A stretch of DNA of 64,000 bases from Cruorifilaria tuberocauda (lineage: Eukaryota; Nematoda; Chromadorea; Rhabditida; Onchocercidae). Location: the NCBI GenBank assembly GCA_013365365.1, contig JABVXU010000296.1, positions 1-64,000 on the forward strand, in the 5' to 3' direction. The notes beneath the pieces were generated by a model. It was not told where the DNA came from and did no database searches. It was given only the letters and a program-made list of their open reading frames with translations. Numbering within the stretch: position 1 is the stretch's first letter; each line of letters opens with the position of its first letter. This document shows positions 59,773-64,000 of this stretch, in pieces. A program made the position numbers and the translations under genes.

Positions 59773-62700
59773 CAAGAAAAATAAAAATCGTGTTATAATA
59801 GTTAAGTAATTTATCTATAACTCAATAATATCAATTACTTTTCCGATTAACTTTATTCAGTGAGCAAATTATCGTAGGAATATTTAACTGATTATATTTA
59901 TCAAAAACGAATTTTACAGTCTAACAATTAAACTGGAACAAGAAGCTATTTCAGCTTGAAATTTATTCCAATCATTGATGATCTGTCATTATATATGCAA
60001 CTTCATTACCGTAATCTTTGATAATAAGTTACTGTAATGACGAAAAAACTGTAATACGGTGAATTGTAAACTATAAAACTGTAAAACCTTAAAAACTGTA
60101 ATATTGTAAAATGATAAACTCATATCATCGTTTTGTAAAACTTCAAATTTGGAGTATAAAACATCTAAAGAAATATTTAAATTTAAAATTAAATTTCACT
60201 CTAAATTTTAAATTTTATTACTATTAAATAAAATACCTTAAATTGATGTAGGATTACTCGAAATTTTAACCTTTATATTTATCTTCTCGAATTGGTACTC
60301 ATTTTTGCAATATTGAATCAATTTCCTTTGCGACCGTCAAATATGAAAAAGTTTAAAGAAGTAAAAGAACTTTGCGAAAAGATTACTCCATTCAGGACCT
60401 TCTCAGGAAAAATGAGAATGGAATATCCGTAACCTGAAATTACAAAATTAGAACTATTTTCATTGGTAAATTTTAATTTCGGGTCATTCATTGCTAATTT
60501 AAGATTTCCTGTAAATTATTGATTCATCTTCTTTCAATTAATCATGTTAACATGTAAGCTTTACTGCGCTAGCATGAAAAATAATAAAACAAAGGGAAAA
60601 AAATTGCAAATTCGTTAATTGATTTTCCTCTCAATTTCAGGTCAATACAGCCAATCAATCGAATTTCAAACGACCTCAATAACATTATTTTATATATTGT
60701 AAAGCAGTTATAAACATTTAATTATAATAAAGCTTAATCACAATAAATCTCATAAGTTTTAAAAATTGAAATAATGCCTCAATCGAAATTTCCTAGTCTA
60801 GTAATTAAACTGAAACAAGGGCCTATTTCAACTTGAAGCTAATTAAGCTTAAAATGTTTACTCCAATTTGAATCGCTCATTGAACATTCCTTAAAAATAT
60901 ACATCTCTTGGTTCTTTATTCTATTTTTTTAAAAGAGGTTTCATTCATCGATACTTAATTAAATCAATTAAATTGTGAATCGCTATCTTAATAAACATTC
61001 TAAATGATATTATCATGAAAATAAACAAACAAAGAACAGCTTCCACTCTTAACAATTTCTGATAAGAAGAATCGAATACTTTATCAAATTTAAACATTCA
61101 AATCAAAAAAACCTAAAATTCATAATATCAAGAAATAGCTATAAAATGATAAAAGTTTCCGCAAAATGAGAATTCCGGAAAGTATAAATTAGAATTCTAG
61201 GTAAAAATTGAAAGTTATTATTTAGAATTATTGAAATTATTTTTAGATAGTTACATTTTCCTTTTTAAATGCGCCTAATTGTTTTTTTCAAATTAAATGA
61301 TTTTAAATTTAAATTTAAATTTCCTTCTACTAAATATGGGTTTGTTACATAAAATAAAAACGAATGATCCATAAGCATATATTGATTGGATCAATTTACG
61401 ATTCAGATCTGCTTGATCATTGAAAATCATTTGATAAGTAAATGAATTAAAAAGACAATAACTGACATGAGAACAATTTAATTATAAATTCTTTCAACTC
61501 CAAAATGAAACTTAAAAACTTTGAAACTGAGAAAATAAATACGCCTTAGAAGAGTTGTATGAGATGAAAATGCACGAAAAGTTAATTTTTATATTTAGTA
61601 AGAGAACCGTAATTCATAAATTACGAATCACGGATTTACAATTATCGTGATAATCATACGTGAAAAATTTTTAAATCGCTAAAAAAAGTTTTAATGTTTT
61701 TTACAAATTGATCGTAAAGAATATCAAAATTATAAATGATCATGAAAAATATAAAAATGCTGCAAAAGAAAAAATTGAAAACAAGAGAATAACGAAAATT
61801 TAATCATTTACAAATGAAAAAAAAAGCAAAAATTTACCAAAATTCAACTTTAATTAAATTTTTTTTTCTCTTATTTATTTTATAGTGTAATAAGCGAAAA
61901 AAGTTAGCTCAAAAAACATTAATTAATCAATTACTTATTTATTCCGGATGGAAATTTCGAGTAGAGCATGATAAATTATGGTCATTCCTATTTTATTCTA
62001 ATCTTAATTAATCTTTATCTCAATTTTTTATCAATATTTTTTTTTACTTAATTATGAGATCTCTTGTATAAATAATACAGTTTATATTTCTTATAGGTGA
62101 CAATTTTTTTATTAACTGCTTTTAAATGTATTGAAAAATACTATTTTAGGAAAAATTAGTGAAGAGATACTTTTGAAGCTTCGAAGATTTTTAATTTCCC
62201 GGAAGTTTTCGAATGTTTTCTGATTTTTAGGTTTTCTTTGTTCAGTTCAGAGATATCGATTGCTTATAAAATGAAAGTTAGCAGAAATTAAGGAATTTCT
62301 AATTTAAGCTTTTTAATTCAACAAAATTAGCTTCGCTAAACTAATATAATATTATGAAAGAATTAGTACTTTAGAACTATATTTGAATTTTAATCACTTC
62401 AGTTATTCTATTATTTTAATGATAAGCAATCTTTCGAAATGCGCAACTTCGTAGGCTCAGAAAGTAAAAGTATAATTTCATAGGCTCAGAAAGCGATAAG
62501 AATAAAAAACTCTAGAAATTTCAAAAATTTACTAAAAAACTCAAAAATCGATCAGCCCAAAAAGCCCAAAATGCTAAGAATCAAAAAAGTGGTGAGGAAT
62601 GAAAAGAAATGAAAGAAACCTAAAAGTCAGAAAACATTTCAGGAAAATTAAAAACCTTCGAAGCTTCAAAAGTTAATAAAACTTATAAGCTGAGAGCAAA

Positions 62701-63109
62701 AATTAGGAATGAAAAGGGAATCTTGGAAAAAAAAATAGAAAAAATTAAAAATGCTGGAAAATTCGTAAAATTCAAGAACTTAGGAAATTATAACAGCAAG
62801 AGAAATTCAGATAGTAATAAAGCTCCCAGAAATATGTCTCAGAAATATGGAAAATTTAAAGAATTTAAAAAAGTTTTAAAACTTTATCAGTGCGAATTAA
62901 TTTACTATTTGAAAAGATAGAAAAAAGAATTCTAAATTTCAAAAAGTTGCAAAATTGACATTGAAAATGCGGCAGTTTAAGAAGGAAAGTTTAGAAGAAG
63001 AAAAACTTAAAATATCGGAAATTCAATTGAAAACGAGCCAATCGACTTCATAGATTTGCTTATCATTAAATGTCTGCTTTTCTTTTTTCTCGTTTTTTAA
63101 AATATCAAG

Positions 63110-63400
63110 CGTAATTTTGAATCAATTGATTTGACAGTTTAGTATTCGACAAATTTCGAATCAATAGGTTCGATTATTTTAAGTTCAAAGTTCAATACGT
63201 TTTGAATCGGCAGAAGAATTGATCATTTCAAGTTGAACTAATTTTAAATCAAAATCAAAAACTTAATCATTTTGATTTTGACAGGTTTCGATTCAGTAGA
63301 TTTGATTTAAGTTCAATATGCTTTGCAGATTCGATCATTTTAAGTTCAATAGACCTCATCGAATCAATAGATTCGATCGTTTCTAACCGATTATTATCAT
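63110..63400. repeat. diverged tandem repeat, about four to six units
   Basis: Words TTCGAATCAATAGRTTCGAT and ATTTTAAGTTCAATA recur with imperfect spacing of roughly 40-60 bp. Units contain the near-palindrome GAATCAATAGATTC. Old and eroded. Confidence 0.6.
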
Positions 63401-64000
63401 TTTGAAATTTAACAAATAAAATTGGTTCAAATGTTTACTCAAACCGTTTATTAACTCTTCTGCTATGAAGAGGAACAGTCAAACTTTCAGAGAAAAGTTT
63501 TTAATTACTCAATGATTTAATTTAGTTTCATCGTATTATTTAAAGAATTCAATTTTTAGAACTTTCCCATTAAGCTGACAATTAAGTAATTAAGCTGATT
63601 AAGCTATTTCGAATAACTATCAAATATTAGCCAAAAAGTTGTTTGTTACTTTTTCAATTTTATTAACTTCTTGGTTGAAGGTAAAAGTCATAACAAGTTT
63701 TAAAATCTATTTTGAAGAGTAGTATATTGTAAATAAAAGAATTAAGCTTATTTTAACTCCGATCTTTAGATCGCTTTTCTTGTATTACGCAATTCATTAA
63801 TTAAATTATATTCTAAACTTTGAATTATATTTTTATATTTTACAACTTGAACCAAACTGCAATACTTTTCTGAAATAATTTATTCATGCAATATTCCATT
63901 ACAGGCAATTATGATACTGTGATAGTGATAATGATAATTCCAATCATTAGAAATTCATTCACTGATAGCCACTTAAACCAATTTTCATTATCAAATGATC

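Larger units (their letters stand above)
56941..64000. other. long gene-free AT-rich stretch
   Basis: No supported coding sequence on either strand. The longest frame (62723-62920, 65 codons) is Lys/Asn-rich and reflects purine-rich DNA: from about 62470 to 63050 the + strand is strongly A/G biased. Some repeats are noted separately. Confidence 0.5.

Noticed and set aside
62723..62920. 65-codon Lys/Asn-rich plus-strand frame
   Set aside because: Explained by local purine-rich DNA. No homology, splice sites or codon structure.
40000..64000. CRISPR array, integrase or transposase as a source of the repeats
   Set aside because: Repeat units are contiguous tandem copies without unique spacers, and no transposase or integrase motif was found on either strand.

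Overview
The window is a piece of nematode nuclear genome, most likely from a filarial parasite (family Onchocercidae). It is AT-rich and its genes are split into many small exons by GT-AG introns with TTTCAG/TTTTAG acceptors. Several start codons sit a few to a few tens of bases behind an intron-type acceptor with no usable donor upstream, as expected for spliced-leader trans-splicing. The species cannot be fixed from the sequence alone. All gene models were spliced by hand by matching protein families and intron phase, and each one closes in frame.

From 1 to about 39 kb the window carries conserved housekeeping genes. They are NDUFS3 of complex I (+, 1672-3476), the TLDc protein MEAK7/eak-7 (-, 3570-5803), heat-shock factor binding protein hsb-1 (-, 8055-8603), exosome cap subunit EXOSC3/Rrp40 (-, 9190-10665), and a 24-exon gene for the replication-repair scaffold TONSL (-, 11018-21569). 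These are followed by NudC/nud-1 (+, 23642-26310), ribosomal protein L39 (-, 27481-27879) and AP-3 sigma/aps-3 (+, 29687-31575). TONSL, EXOSC3 and HSB-1 run head to tail with gaps of about 350 and 590 bp and may form one operon.

From 32560 to 38963 (+) lies an 18-exon gene for a secreted protein of about 734 residues made of two tandem TolB/PD40-type beta-propellers. Its closest look-alikes are bacterial, and its two halves share most of their intron positions.

From 40 to 55.4 kb the window is accessory. Four tandem minus-strand paralogues (A-D) encode small secreted Cys/Gly- and Pro/Tyr-rich proteins, probably structural matrix proteins of the eggshell or microfilarial sheath type. All four start with a 12- or 18-nt first coding exon and share a promoter element about 80-155 bp upstream. 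Between them lie decayed fragments of aps-3 and of the propeller gene, a relic exon that has expanded into a tandem repeat, short tandem repeats, and an 800-bp near-identical duplication that gives genes B and D the same 3' end. From 55.5 to 64 kb no gene is visible. That stretch holds AT-rich DNA with tandem repeats and dense GATA-type motifs (TGATAA/TTATCA).
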